Shown here piece after piece: positions 15,301 to 23,755 of a stretch of DNA of 35,759 nucleotides. Made by a program: the position numbers and the translations under genes. Below the pieces are notes generated by a model. That model made no database searches. It was not told the origin of the DNA and saw nothing but the letters and a program-made list of their open reading frames with translations. The DNA is taken from contig QMMV01000001.1 in the NCBI GenBank assembly GCA_003647435.1, positions 1-35,759 of the forward strand, written 5' to 3'. Source of the stretch: Deltaproteobacteria bacterium. GTDB taxonomy: Bacteria; Desulfobacterota; Desulfobacteria; Desulfobacterales; C00003060. Each line of letters starts with the position of its first letter. Within the stretch, counting starts at the first letter, position 1.

Positions 15301-17431
15301 GAACCTGCGCGCTCTGTCTTCCCACCGTGGGAACCGTTTCGGCCGCCTGGCTGTCCCCCAAAGCCCTGGCCAGGATCGCCACGGCAGCCTTTGGTTCTTT
15401 ATCGGTGTCCGGGAGCATACCCACAGCATGGAAGCCCAATGTATCCGCAAAGACAAAGCAACTACCATCCTCTAAGCCAGGCAGAAACGCTGGGAACATC
15501 GCCCCATCCAAAGCTGACAGCTCCTCGCGCACATCCTTGGGGGGCATGTCCTGTTCAAAAGCGGCATAAAGCGCTAAATTGTCATATGCCACGTGCCATG
15601 CTACTCGAACCGGATGGCTTGGAAGCACAATCAGGCCAATTGTGCGGCCAGAAAGGGACTGCACTTCAACCGTATTAGCCAAAGCGAGTGACGGGTCACC
15701 TTTCTCCAACACGGCGGCCCAGGCAAGCAAATACTCTTTCACGACGGGATCAAATACCTTGGCATTCTGGTCATATATCTGGCCGACGCCACCGCCGCAG
15801 ACCGCAAACCGCTCAGCCATTCGACGACTTGCGTTTACCGTTCGTTCCCAGAGCGGTGTCCAGGATGTTCCTGACGAGGATTCGGCGGGAACTAGAGGAA
15901 TGAATTCCGCTGCTCCTGCTCGCGAGCCAGAGGCACGCACTTTGACCCGCCAACGCCCGATTTCACCGCGGTGGTGAGTCCATTGTCCCTCCACCTCAGC
16001 AATCAGAGGCGGTCGATACACGCGGAAGCTCTTACCCCGCTGGGGGGTGCGCATCAATACGAATCCCTTAGAATCGACGGGTAGGCTGGCCGTGGTTGAA
16101 GCAAGAGTTGAGCCCATTTCTCGGTCGTCCAGTTCGATCAGCCCTTCGCTAAACGTGCGCACTTTCTTGCCAACGCCCCCTCGTTCCCGTTCAGGTGGTT
16201 GACCGAAGCGAATCAGAAACTCCTCAGACTCCTGAGCCTCGACTGCATCGTTGCCAATCACTGAAACAACCACTTTAGCCGAAATGAGCGCGTCCTCGCT
16301 GAGCTCAGAAAAATCGTCATTGGTAAAGCGACACTTCTCTTCCTTCTTGGCCGAATGGGACACCTCCCGGAAGGCCAATTCCTCTTCCATATCCGTTACG
16401 ATCGCGACACGATATTGAACGGCGTCTTTCTCTAAGTTGTCCGGCCGTGCTTTCCACCGAACTTCAAGCTTCGAATAATGCCCGGTCTGTTCCGCGTCGG
16501 GCTCCAGGACCAGCACGGGCGGTGCGTCGGCGTCACCTTCTTCAATTAGCCCGGACCATTTTGCGACCTTCCCTGTCCTCGTTCTCCACGAAGACAGTTC
16601 GATGGCCTGAATCTCTTGAACGGCACCTTCGATTCGCAAGGCGTTCACCCACAAATGCCTCTTGTCTGCCAGTTCAGTCAAAGCCGGTACAAGCGGCTTG
16701 GTGGCGGCCGATCGCAGAAAACGCTCCAGATTCCTGATCTGCTCTTCGGAGGGGTTCAAGAGCTTCAAGGTTTCAATTCTCTGCGCGGGAGACCCCCCGG
16801 AGGCCGCCGTTCCCAAAAGATGGTCGATGAACATCCTCGATAGATTCAAATCGTCTTCAGTGTGTGAATCCTCGGTCCACTGGACCGGCCAAAGACCGAG
16901 CAAATACAGGTATTCCCCCGGCTGTCTCGCGTCAGCGGCCACGCGAATCAGGAAATCGAACTCAGTCCAAGACGAAACACTAAAGCGACGACCGTATCCA
17001 CGTGCTTTCTTGATTGCCTGCTCGGCATACAGTCGCGTCTCACGAGACAGACGACGCGTTACCTCCCTTCGTGCCAAACGCAATGCTTCCCGAAACAGAG
17101 TCGACTCGTCTACCTCGCGTGCCGCACTATAAATACCGTCCATGCCCGCGCCAGCCAAAGAGGTGTCAACAAGCAAAAGTACTGCCTCTTGCTTGGCCTC
17201 ACGGATTTCGACGGCCTGGTCGGCTGTAATGGTTCGCGCTGTGGAGTCGGCGGCATCGGCCACGCGCCAAACCTGCCAGCCTGAAGGGGCAAAGCCGGCA
17301 TCTGCCGCAAGAGCCTCTACGGCATCGGGTGTCAAGCAACGCACAAACGCCATCGTCCCAGGTTCGGCCTCGCCAAGCACTGTTTCGAAAGCCTGTTTAA
17401 GGATCGTCGCATGTAGTTCAGACCACTGCAT
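12359..17431 (-). CDS. Large HerA/FtsK-like ATPase with nuclease-like motif (MAD8-like)
   Basis: A 1690-aa protein. The first ~1050 residues have no motif I can name. About residues 1105-1130 show a PD-(D/E)xK pattern (RPDLIYVTA...FRFVEVKYRR), suggesting a nuclease fold. From about residue 1340 there is a HerA/VirD4-type ATPase: LLIAGLPGMGKTTCLLNL (Walker A, ~1362), VIFDEAHRAAK (Walker B, ~1572), and ISLVLASQEARDF. The layout and size are like DptH of phosphorothioation-dependent restriction and MAD8 of MADS; the gene order kinase, ~600-aa protein, this ATPase favours MAD8. It overlaps the preceding gene by 14 bp, with GGAGGACGAC upstream of ATG 17431. Likely role, by inference: ATP-driven DNA translocation or processing as an effector of the defence operon. 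Confidence 0.75.
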   Translation of the reverse strand: MQWSELHATILKQAFETVLGEAEPGTMAFVRCLTPDAVEALAADAGFAPSGWQVWRVADAADSTARTITADQAVEIREAKQEAVLLLVDTSLAGAGMDGIYSAAREVDESTLFREALRLARREVTRRLSRETRLYAEQAIKKARGYGRRFSVSSWTEFDFLIRVAADARQPGEYLYLLGLWPVQWTEDSHTEDDLNLSRMFIDHLLGTAASGGSPAQRIETLKLLNPSEEQIRNLERFLRSAATKPLVPALTELADKRHLWVNALRIEGAVQEIQAIELSSWRTRTGKVAKWSGLIEEGDADAPPVLVLEPDAEQTGHYSKLEVRWKARPDNLEKDAVQYRVAIVTDMEEELAFREVSHSAKKEEKCRFTNDDFSELSEDALISAKVVVSVIGNDAVEAQESEEFLIRFGQPPERERGGVGKKVRTFSEGLIELDDREMGSTLASTTASLPVDSKGFVLMRTPQRGKSFRVYRPPLIAEVEGQWTHHRGEIGRWRVKVRASGSRAGAAEFIPLVPAESSSGTSWTPLWERTVNASRRMAERFAVCGGGVGQIYDQNAKVFDPVVKEYLLAWAAVLEKGDPSLALANTVEVQSLSGRTIGLIVLPSHPVRVAWHVAYDNLALYAAFEQDMPPKDVREELSALDGAMFPAFLPGLEDGSCFVFADTLGFHAVGMLPDTDKEPKAAVAILARALGDSQAAETVPTVGRQSAQVLGNEIVKYIECHNTSRLLHIHALRPGDGLTVARSLGCVYEHYHRRGEEDDLEDTTQEQSPAFVLGLYPSEQQRGVAGRFIGEVREKRRSGAGALAPEDHWMLESLSLPSGVNLPRLRWARKNKQNPNTAAHLAVAFDTFESRVVGEPNADSSKPRPYYAFGLLSFFERKYSSAPSPRWRSILLNSTDGEKHPSDRTHTERLLRLQHVVQRCVARSIGTVSEVPVLRTDIPPDKAQSLRELHRLCDWVITLDRNAGIEYFDSPRDNKEIYDAYVIDCVPEREDLGCLQLITSTSNLEEVRNLLDGALDQMALSHSRRNAEFLMEHLKALSGRLAIRLTGHKAPTSELIALALSHANCRHARRSADCWLSLDEGFFIPVDDVRDLLPPVSADDSDNEAKGARPDLIYVTAVSRKGLVFRFVEVKYRRHLRAARGPEVLEGIRQQIESLRERWGNWYSHEDVCSPFRAIRRAKLARVLRFYADKAHRHYLPPERYKEISSEIDRMVEKGGTCAFAGIPRSDRGWVFCPEYMGAHPLEISPAEWDTRIFLFGPALLPDSEFRRDSVTRDNLVQTRPSVAPSAPEEAKAPEAPSVPDFIEAQPSVPSGGTHQEPVPSSKGTEGAIEPRIRLGTDLLTGGKVDWPLTVKGNPHLLIAGLPGMGKTTCLLNLCTQMLDAGIRPIVFSYHQDIDDELQRLVGPIRFIDFRGLGFNPLQVMDRSSQVAYLDVAGALRDIFVAIFPELGDIQGERIRRAVKESFVEKGWDDPNADQNELEEPEFGRFVAILRDTPKSDRGLKSLLARLEELADYGFFALTDSQESLWESDEPVVIRIHKTQNDNLQKAFASLIFYGLYKDMFRRGIQDHITHAVIFDEAHRAAKLTLIPTMAKECRKYGISLVLASQEARDFNVSLFSAIANYLVLRLTEADAKALVRNVASSDQERMLIDRIKQMERFKALYFSEARKKPARVALLRPSVHAEDVSYDS

Positions 17432-19250
17432 TGTCGTCCTCCGTCGCCGGTTCGAAACGAGGGCGCAAGCACTTCATGGCCTCTGCGTCGTTAACGCCAA
17501 CAAGCAGCCCAAGGTCTCGCAAGCGCCGTTCAAGAACAGCTCGGTTCAATCGCAGCAGTTCGTTTGAAATCGCCATTCCCACCGGAGCCGTATCGACACA
17601 GAAACCATAGCGATCATGGAGTATCTCCAAAAAACTTTTGAGTGCCAGCGGCCGAGATCTAAGCCTTTTGCCTTTTTGCAGCACGTGTCGGTGAACCAAA
17701 TAGTCTAAAACCGAATCCGTAAAAACAAGTGAACGGATTTCGCGCGTCCTTCTCGTTCCGGCGCTCACGACTGCCCGTGTGACGCGTCTCTTGACGGCCA
17801 GTCCATTCGGACGTCCAATCAGTAATGCCGAGTCGATCATTGTGATCAGTCTCGATTGCGTATTCTTGCGTCCCTGTAGTGCCGTCAAAGCCTCTGCAAG
17901 ACGCCAGACCGGATTCGGCTGAACGTTTTCATCTCGCAGTAGTTGTGCGTGCTCGGGGTAATCCTCTTCCAATCTTTCGGCCAGTTCAGCGGCTTTACGA
18001 TCCAAATCATAGAGAATCGGTTCGGCTTCCTCGCGACGTTTGTGGAGCAAATCACCCAGCAGGTTCAACCACTCGGTCGCATACGGCCGGGTCTGAACAG
18101 GGAGTTTTTTGACCTTGGGGTCGTAGTGTGCCCAGCGATCGAGCAGGCGAAGGGCCATCAGGACAACCGGGAAGCGTTCGATACGACGCATGAAATCATC
18201 CATCGACTGCTCGGCAAGCTTTCTGAGGTCCCGATCCACACCATTGGAACAATCCACGAAGAGGGAGGCTTGGCTCTGGTTGCGTCTGTTTCGTATCTCG
18301 CCAGTATCTGCCCATTCGAATAGAAGTTCGATCACGCTAGTCAGAATCGTCGTCAACCCGACCGCCATGCACGATTCCAATAGTTCCACGAAACTGTGGC
18401 GGGGAATTAGTGTTGAGTAGGCGCGGACGAAATTCCGGATATCCTCGGAGAAATACCTGGCCGCTCGCTCGGCAATCGGCCGTTGATTCGAAATCTTGTC
18501 CCCCTCTTTGCCCCGCAATTTGTCCGGAGCCGCCCCCAGCTGTTGCGCCAGGCGAATCATGAGCAACTGGTCCAGGCCGACGGGCGTCTTTTCGGCAAAG
18601 TGATCGGACGTACGGCTACTTATCTCGCCCCGTCGCGTGATACCCTGATGGAAGGCACGCAGAAGAACATTTGCTTCGAAATCCCGGCCGACTGCGAACC
18701 ACGTGCGATCCCCTTCGCGATTTTGCTGTACGTACTCGCCATTCTGGTTGGCTAACATTGCGACGATCATTTCTGGTACATAGCGCAGGTTTGTGACGGC
18801 GTCGGGAAGATCTACCCAACTGGCCATATAATGGGCCGGGGCGACGCGCTGGACTTGCTCCGTTCTGCCAAGGGAGCGTTTGGCATTTTCGAGGCAGAAG
18901 CAGAGCAAGAGGTCACCGAGAATGGCTCGTTCGGTTTCACCGTCAAAGCCCTCGAACGCCTCCGCTTCGGCCAGTTTACCTGCTACACGTTCGATCGTTG
19001 CCGCCCGCCGGCGTTCTCGGGGCGTTCCTGCGGTTCCGCCAAATACATCCAGGAACCGCCCTTTGCCCCGCCGTTGGGCGAAACGAAACATGTAGAATAC
19101 AGCCGGCAACACAGCGGAGAGGTCAAAATCCTGGACCGACACAGGTAATGCCCTTTCGTAATTGCCTGTCCATATTTCACGCGTCATGCCACGCCCAAAC
19201 ACATCATCGACGATAGCGCGGGCGGTGGTGGCTCTCTGGGCGGGCTTCAT
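17418..19250 (-). CDS. 610-aa defence-operon protein (MAD7-like), unknown fold
   Basis: A 610-aa, mainly helical, Arg-rich soluble protein without a recognisable catalytic motif. Segments such as LPAVFYMFRFAQRRGKGRFL and PYATEWLNLLGDLLHKRREE suggest helical packing, and RPLALKSFLEILHDRYGFCV near the C-terminus may be a winged-helix-like region. Its ATG overlaps the kinase stop (ATGA) with AGGAGGT six bases upstream, so it is translated with the kinase. Its place between a NERD-kinase and a HerA-like ATPase, and its length, match MAD7 of the methylation-associated defence system. A role analogous to DptG is another option. Function is unknown. Confidence 0.6.
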   Translation of the reverse strand: MKPAQRATTARAIVDDVFGRGMTREIWTGNYERALPVSVQDFDLSAVLPAVFYMFRFAQRRGKGRFLDVFGGTAGTPRERRRAATIERVAGKLAEAEAFEGFDGETERAILGDLLLCFCLENAKRSLGRTEQVQRVAPAHYMASWVDLPDAVTNLRYVPEMIVAMLANQNGEYVQQNREGDRTWFAVGRDFEANVLLRAFHQGITRRGEISSRTSDHFAEKTPVGLDQLLMIRLAQQLGAAPDKLRGKEGDKISNQRPIAERAARYFSEDIRNFVRAYSTLIPRHSFVELLESCMAVGLTTILTSVIELLFEWADTGEIRNRRNQSQASLFVDCSNGVDRDLRKLAEQSMDDFMRRIERFPVVLMALRLLDRWAHYDPKVKKLPVQTRPYATEWLNLLGDLLHKRREEAEPILYDLDRKAAELAERLEEDYPEHAQLLRDENVQPNPVWRLAEALTALQGRKNTQSRLITMIDSALLIGRPNGLAVKRRVTRAVVSAGTRRTREIRSLVFTDSVLDYLVHRHVLQKGKRLRSRPLALKSFLEILHDRYGFCVDTAPVGMAISNELLRLNRAVLERRLRDLGLLVGVNDAEAMKCLRPRFEPATEDDNAVV

Positions 19251-22200
19251 GGCTGACCTCCTAATGGAAGCGGCTTGAGGACAATCTGCTGCCGAGGACC
19301 TTCGGACCGCTCATCGATTTCGGCAAAGACCCTATAAATAGTCTCGTCTTGCATGGGATTCCATACGAGCAATTCGCGCTCGTCCTCACGAACAAGCCGC
19401 TGGACGAAAATCGAAAGGTTGGCGAACGTATCATCTGTCGATACGTCTCCTAACTGGTATCCGTCACTTAGCTCCAGAAGGAGGTGGAACAACTCAGCTC
19501 CCAATCGCAGGCGTTCTTCTCTACCGTCACGATAGCGATAGATCAGAAATGCGTGTCGGTGTAGTCGATCAATACCCTCCACTGCGGGTGGCAGGTCGGG
19601 TTCGATCCGAAAGGCGTCGAGCGGTTTTTCAACCCAGAATGCTGTCTCAGTGGGTGTTCGAGGCGTGATACGCAAAGGAACGACCCCTTCCCGATCCAGT
19701 GCCTGTGGGGGAAGGTCTTCAAGGCGCGAGATACCGGCGCAGAGACGATCACGCAAAGTCCGCAATTCGTCGGCCTCCTGTACAAGGGCCAGATTGCGGA
19801 AAAGCTGAAGATCCCTCCCGCGGGCAAGATCTAGCACACGAGGGTCGCCGACAATCTGTTCAATGTGCTCCTTGGTCCATTCAAAGTAGGCTCGGCGGCG
19901 CGCTGATTCCAGCGAAAGTCGCTCGTATCGCGGCGCTGTCTTCGTACTCTCTGCAAATGGTCTGCTTAATAGATAGCGGTCGATTTGCGGATGGGCCTCA
20001 AGAGCAGGATCGAATCGTGCCAGCTCTCGGAGGGCTTCTCCTTGGCGTCCAGGGGAGTATGACACAAACGCCCGATCCCAATATGGCAGCGGGGTAACAT
20101 CAGAGCCATCATGGTAATCATCGCAGAAATGGACACCGAATAGAATATAGACCAACGCAGCCCGCAGTTCGCGAATCGTAATGTGCGTTTCCCCACGCAA
20201 GTGCACAGCCTGCAACGCTTCGAATAACCGACGACGGGCACGCTGACGGGTACTCGGATCAACGGGCTCCGGCACGCCCTCCGGCCCGAAAACACGGGTA
20301 GCCCGAAATACTTCACATCGCTCCTTCGCGGAACATGACTGACATGGCCTCCAAATCGCCGACGTTTTGTCACCTCCATAGAGTTGATCCAGCAGCCGCT
20401 CGAGGAAGTCAGTCTGGATGACTTTCCGGTCAGACGTAACACCTCCTACCAGCGATCTTCCGTTGAGATCAATGAACCGGATGTGAGATTCCCGCTTGGT
20501 CTCTTCGGCTTGAAGAAGCTCATATAGTTCTTCAGTGAGTGCAGTTGTATTCCCGCCATTGTGCAGCTCTATTCCTTCGATCCATTCCAGCAGCCGGCCG
20601 TCATTGATGGCCAACAGATGCACGATGTCCTCGGTGGGAAGACCTTCCTGGAAGGGGGCGAGGAATTTGTCGAGGATCTCGTCAGCCGAACGTCCACGCC
20701 AGGCCGCTGAGCCATCCAGATTCATGCGGACAATCAAGCCGTCATCCATCCTGCCCTCGAGAAGGCGCTCCGACGACGGGTGCTCGCCAAACCCGAGTCG
20801 TGTTGCGAGGTGTTGAAGCAGTGCTGTCTTGCCATCACCAGCGTTCCCGCACAGGATCACCAACCGAACGCGCCGTTCTCGAATGTCATGTTCCAATGTC
20901 TCTTCAAGCCGGGTCTCAACATAAGTCTGCGCAGCAAACGGCGTGTCTAAACCTCGCGTCTCGCGGTTACCCCACCGGGAACCTGGGTAGGATTGAAGCA
21001 GTGAGCGCAGCCATTCTATCTTGTGCTCTCGCAGATCCTGTAATCTGGAAGGTTCCGTTTCCGTTGGTTTCTGCGGCAATTCCTCTTCCGGCTGCTCCTC
21101 CGCTGGCTGCGGCGTCGTTAGAGCGGCCAATGCTTCGGTTGCAGAAGAAAAACGCTGACTCGGTTCTGGGTAGGTTGCCTTGTCTATAAAAGCAGCAAGG
21201 ATCGGATATTCATTACGATTGATGCCTTCCCAGTTTACACCTCTTTCTTTGGCCAGCTCTCCGCCGTACCGGAAGGGCTCTCTGTCGAAGACGACGTGGA
21301 AGAAACTAGCTGCCAAAGCATAAATGTCATCCGAAGCGGAAGCTAGTCGACCCTCACCATAGGAAGGTGAGCAATATAGAACCGTGCCTGGGCCACGGAT
21401 GGGCTCGCCAATCTTGTTAACGAAATCATAATCGGTCAGGACAAGGTCGCTTCCGGAAACGATCATATTGCGCGGGCTGACGTCCCCATGTACGAGGCCA
21501 TTGCGATGAAGCACGTCCAGCGCTTCACACATGAGGTGCAACCACCGAGCGGCCAAGCCTTCACTCGACGTTTCCTGTTGGTCTTCGGCTAACAATGGAA
21601 ACACGCCGCTGAATTCACCCAGTGGGGTGCCATCGAGCCATGTCATGAGGGCGACAAACTCATTTACTCGCCATTCTCGCGCTACCTCGTAGATTGCCGA
21701 AAGGCCTGCGTGGCGACCAAGATGGGAGCGAGCCAAGCCATACGACTTCAGTACACGCTGGCCTACCTCCGCTTCGTGCGCTACTTTGGCAACGTACGTT
21801 CCAAGATCCTCCTTTGTCGATGACTCAATCTCAACAACCTTGAACGCTGTCCCCACGCCTCCCGAACCAAGACGTGAGACAATGCGGTAATCACGACCGT
21901 GGAAGCGTACCAGTTGGTCTTCCGTCCAAAACCTTGCCGGCGGTGCCGCAGGCGGCGGTACGGATTCGCCGAGGAGCTGGGAGAAAGACACCTCCAGATC
22001 CTTCAGCGTACAGCGCTCTTGTGGTTCCTCTGCAAGGCCCTTCGCGAGCGCTTCCAATGCGGCCACACTATCTTCATCGTGACGTTCCTGAAACAAAACG
22101 TTCAAAGAAGCGCACAGCGAATACACATCCGACCGTTGGTCGGCAGCGCCTAAGCCCTGTGTTCGAACCTCAGGAGCTATCGTCAATTTTTGTTCAAGCG

Positions 22201-23272
22201 GAATCTGCTTAGAAGCGACCGTCACCTGCGAAGGAATCTTCATGCGGTCAAAGCCGGTGAGGATCGGTGAGTTGTCGTGTTTCACGAGGACCGTGTGCGG
22301 AGTAAGATTGCGGTGGACGAACGGTTGATCCTCCGTCCCTTCGCCATGAAGTTCAGATATAGTACGAATAACGTTCCGCGCGAACGCCAATCGGCTCATC
22401 GTATCCCATGTATCATCTAACACACGTTCTGCGATACATGGTGCGGCAGGGTCGACCACGGTGAAAAAGAACATCTCGCCCGCGTATCCCGGGGCGCTCT
22501 GGTACGAATCAAGAATACGCGGTGCCCACGTATGCAGTTGAAGACGCTGTAGCGCCTCAAACTCACGTCTGGCTTTGGTCTCGGCATTCTTGTCATCGCT
22601 TGTAGACAGGTCGTAGAGGTGCAGAATCACGCGGTCCTGTCTGGCAGAGTGAACCCCTTTGTATATCCGGTGGAACCGTTCTTCCCTCGGCGTTTGCAGC
22701 TCCAGGTTGACGTAGCCTCCAAACCGCCTGAGAGACCCATCTATGGCCACTTTGCTCTTTGGAGCCAACAGCCGGCTTAATGAGTCTATTTGTAAAGCAG
22801 ATAATATCGTAGGTTTCTCAAGTCCGACTGCCTTCTTCCATCCATTCAACGTATGGAAGGAAACACCTCGTACAACTGTTTCAGCGAGTCGCTGGGCCTT
22901 GGATGACTCACGAGTCAGCAAGATCACGCCATCCACATACGGAAGCACCGGAACCTTTCTACGAAGCGTTGTTCCGAGCTTACGCGCCTTATTCGTGATT
23001 TTGTCGACCTCTTGCTCCACTTCGTCCCTGTGTTTGTCCACCCATTGCGAATCCCAGTGCTTGACCTCTATAACGCGTATTCCAGATGGGCTAATCGCAA
23101 CAATGTCAATCTCGTCGGACTGTAGCTGATGGTTTACAGAGAAGGCCAGATTCGTTAAAAGAATCCATTTCCCATCGCCGGGCGTAGATTGCAGACGGTT
23201 CTTTAAGAATTCAAACGCCTTTAGCTCGCTCTCGTTTGCTGCGGGGCCGCAGGGAATGATGGTTACTTGCAT
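19247..23272 (-). CDS. NERD–pseudokinase–kinase–P-loop ATPase protein (MAD6/PglW-like)
   Basis: A 1341-aa multidomain protein. Residues ~15-130 form a NERD nuclease-related domain (SDEIDIVAISPSGIRVIEVK, D...ExK). A first kinase-like domain follows, with HRNLTPHTVLV at ~320 in place of HRDLxPxN and no DFG, hence probably a pseudokinase. A second kinase has a glycine loop RLGSGGVGTAF (~466), Lys in YVAKVAHE, HGDVSPRNMIV (~594) and LTDYDF, so it should be active. An ATPase follows with LCGNAGDGKTALLQHL (~806) and a CxxC..C cluster (CQSCSAKERC, ~975). NERD plus kinase is known in PglW of BREX/Pgl and in the MADS kinase MAD6. AAGGAGAT precedes ATG 23272. Inference: it senses invading DNA status and signals by phosphorylation to the next two gene products. 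Confidence 0.8.
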   Translation of the reverse strand: MQVTIIPCGPAANESELKAFEFLKNRLQSTPGDGKWILLTNLAFSVNHQLQSDEIDIVAISPSGIRVIEVKHWDSQWVDKHRDEVEQEVDKITNKARKLGTTLRRKVPVLPYVDGVILLTRESSKAQRLAETVVRGVSFHTLNGWKKAVGLEKPTILSALQIDSLSRLLAPKSKVAIDGSLRRFGGYVNLELQTPREERFHRIYKGVHSARQDRVILHLYDLSTSDDKNAETKARREFEALQRLQLHTWAPRILDSYQSAPGYAGEMFFFTVVDPAAPCIAERVLDDTWDTMSRLAFARNVIRTISELHGEGTEDQPFVHRNLTPHTVLVKHDNSPILTGFDRMKIPSQVTVASKQIPLEQKLTIAPEVRTQGLGAADQRSDVYSLCASLNVLFQERHDEDSVAALEALAKGLAEEPQERCTLKDLEVSFSQLLGESVPPPAAPPARFWTEDQLVRFHGRDYRIVSRLGSGGVGTAFKVVEIESSTKEDLGTYVAKVAHEAEVGQRVLKSYGLARSHLGRHAGLSAIYEVAREWRVNEFVALMTWLDGTPLGEFSGVFPLLAEDQQETSSEGLAARWLHLMCEALDVLHRNGLVHGDVSPRNMIVSGSDLVLTDYDFVNKIGEPIRGPGTVLYCSPSYGEGRLASASDDIYALAASFFHVVFDREPFRYGGELAKERGVNWEGINRNEYPILAAFIDKATYPEPSQRFSSATEALAALTTPQPAEEQPEEELPQKPTETEPSRLQDLREHKIEWLRSLLQSYPGSRWGNRETRGLDTPFAAQTYVETRLEETLEHDIRERRVRLVILCGNAGDGKTALLQHLATRLGFGEHPSSERLLEGRMDDGLIVRMNLDGSAAWRGRSADEILDKFLAPFQEGLPTEDIVHLLAINDGRLLEWIEGIELHNGGNTTALTEELYELLQAEETKRESHIRFIDLNGRSLVGGVTSDRKVIQTDFLERLLDQLYGGDKTSAIWRPCQSCSAKERCEVFRATRVFGPEGVPEPVDPSTRQRARRRLFEALQAVHLRGETHITIRELRAALVYILFGVHFCDDYHDGSDVTPLPYWDRAFVSYSPGRQGEALRELARFDPALEAHPQIDRYLLSRPFAESTKTAPRYERLSLESARRRAYFEWTKEHIEQIVGDPRVLDLARGRDLQLFRNLALVQEADELRTLRDRLCAGISRLEDLPPQALDREGVVPLRITPRTPTETAFWVEKPLDAFRIEPDLPPAVEGIDRLHRHAFLIYRYRDGREERLRLGAELFHLLLELSDGYQLGDVSTDDTFANLSIFVQRLVREDERELLVWNPMQDETIYRVFAEIDERSEGPRQQIVLKPLPLGGQP

Positions 23273-23284
23273 CTCGCTATCTCC

Positions 23285-23755
23285 TTAAGGTTTCGCAGGT
23301 TCTTCCTGCGATTCGCCTGCTTGCTGCAACACGTGGATGGCGGTATCACGCATGTCCATTTTCACCATCCTACCACGTGGCCTTTCTTTAGAAGATAAAC
23401 CCATACGCAAGCGGCTTTCCCTGGCGTAAGCCGGATGTTTCTCATAAACGGTTTTGAGCAAGGTGTTGTGGTCGAGGACCGCGGCGACGTCGAACGCGGT
23501 GGAGATGCCCCGGCGAATTTCGAGGTTCGGCGCGATCACCAGAACACGGCCTTGGGCAATCTCGAAGGGCAGCAGCGCCATGAGGCCCGTCTTGCCGCAG
23601 CCCACCGGAATTTGAAGGATGGCGTGCTCGGAACTGTTCCGGAAATGCTGGCGCGTGCGGAACCATCCCTCCACCTGGGGATCGCGCAAGTCCGGGTTGC
23701 CCTGGATGAAAGCCCGGGTGTCGTTGAAGAACCTTGCTATTTCCTCATTTGTCAT
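23285..23755 (-). pseudogene. Truncated SF2 helicase-like gene
   Basis: ATG 23755 overlaps the hsdR stop (ATGA), so the start is preserved and coupled. The first ~90 residues look like the N-terminus of a DEAD/SF2 helicase: EIARFFNDTRAFIQGNPDLR, then HAILQIPVGCGKTGLMALLP (Walker A) and GRVLVIAPNLEIRRGI (motif Ia). After FDV at about 23490 the sequence changes to an unrelated tail (LLKTVYEKHPAYARESRLRM, DMRDTAIHVLQQAGE) that lacks DEAD and all later helicase motifs. The simplest reading is an internal deletion joining the head of a helicase to the tail of another gene. A 156-aa product may still be made, but not a helicase. It lies 12 bp before the kinase gene. Confidence 0.65.

Noticed and set aside
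11262..23272. BREX/Pgl or Dnd/Dpt system
   Set aside because: The NERD-kinase recalls PglW and the large ATPase recalls DptH, but pglX, pglZ, pglY and the dnd modification genes are absent. The gene order fits a MADS-type module better.
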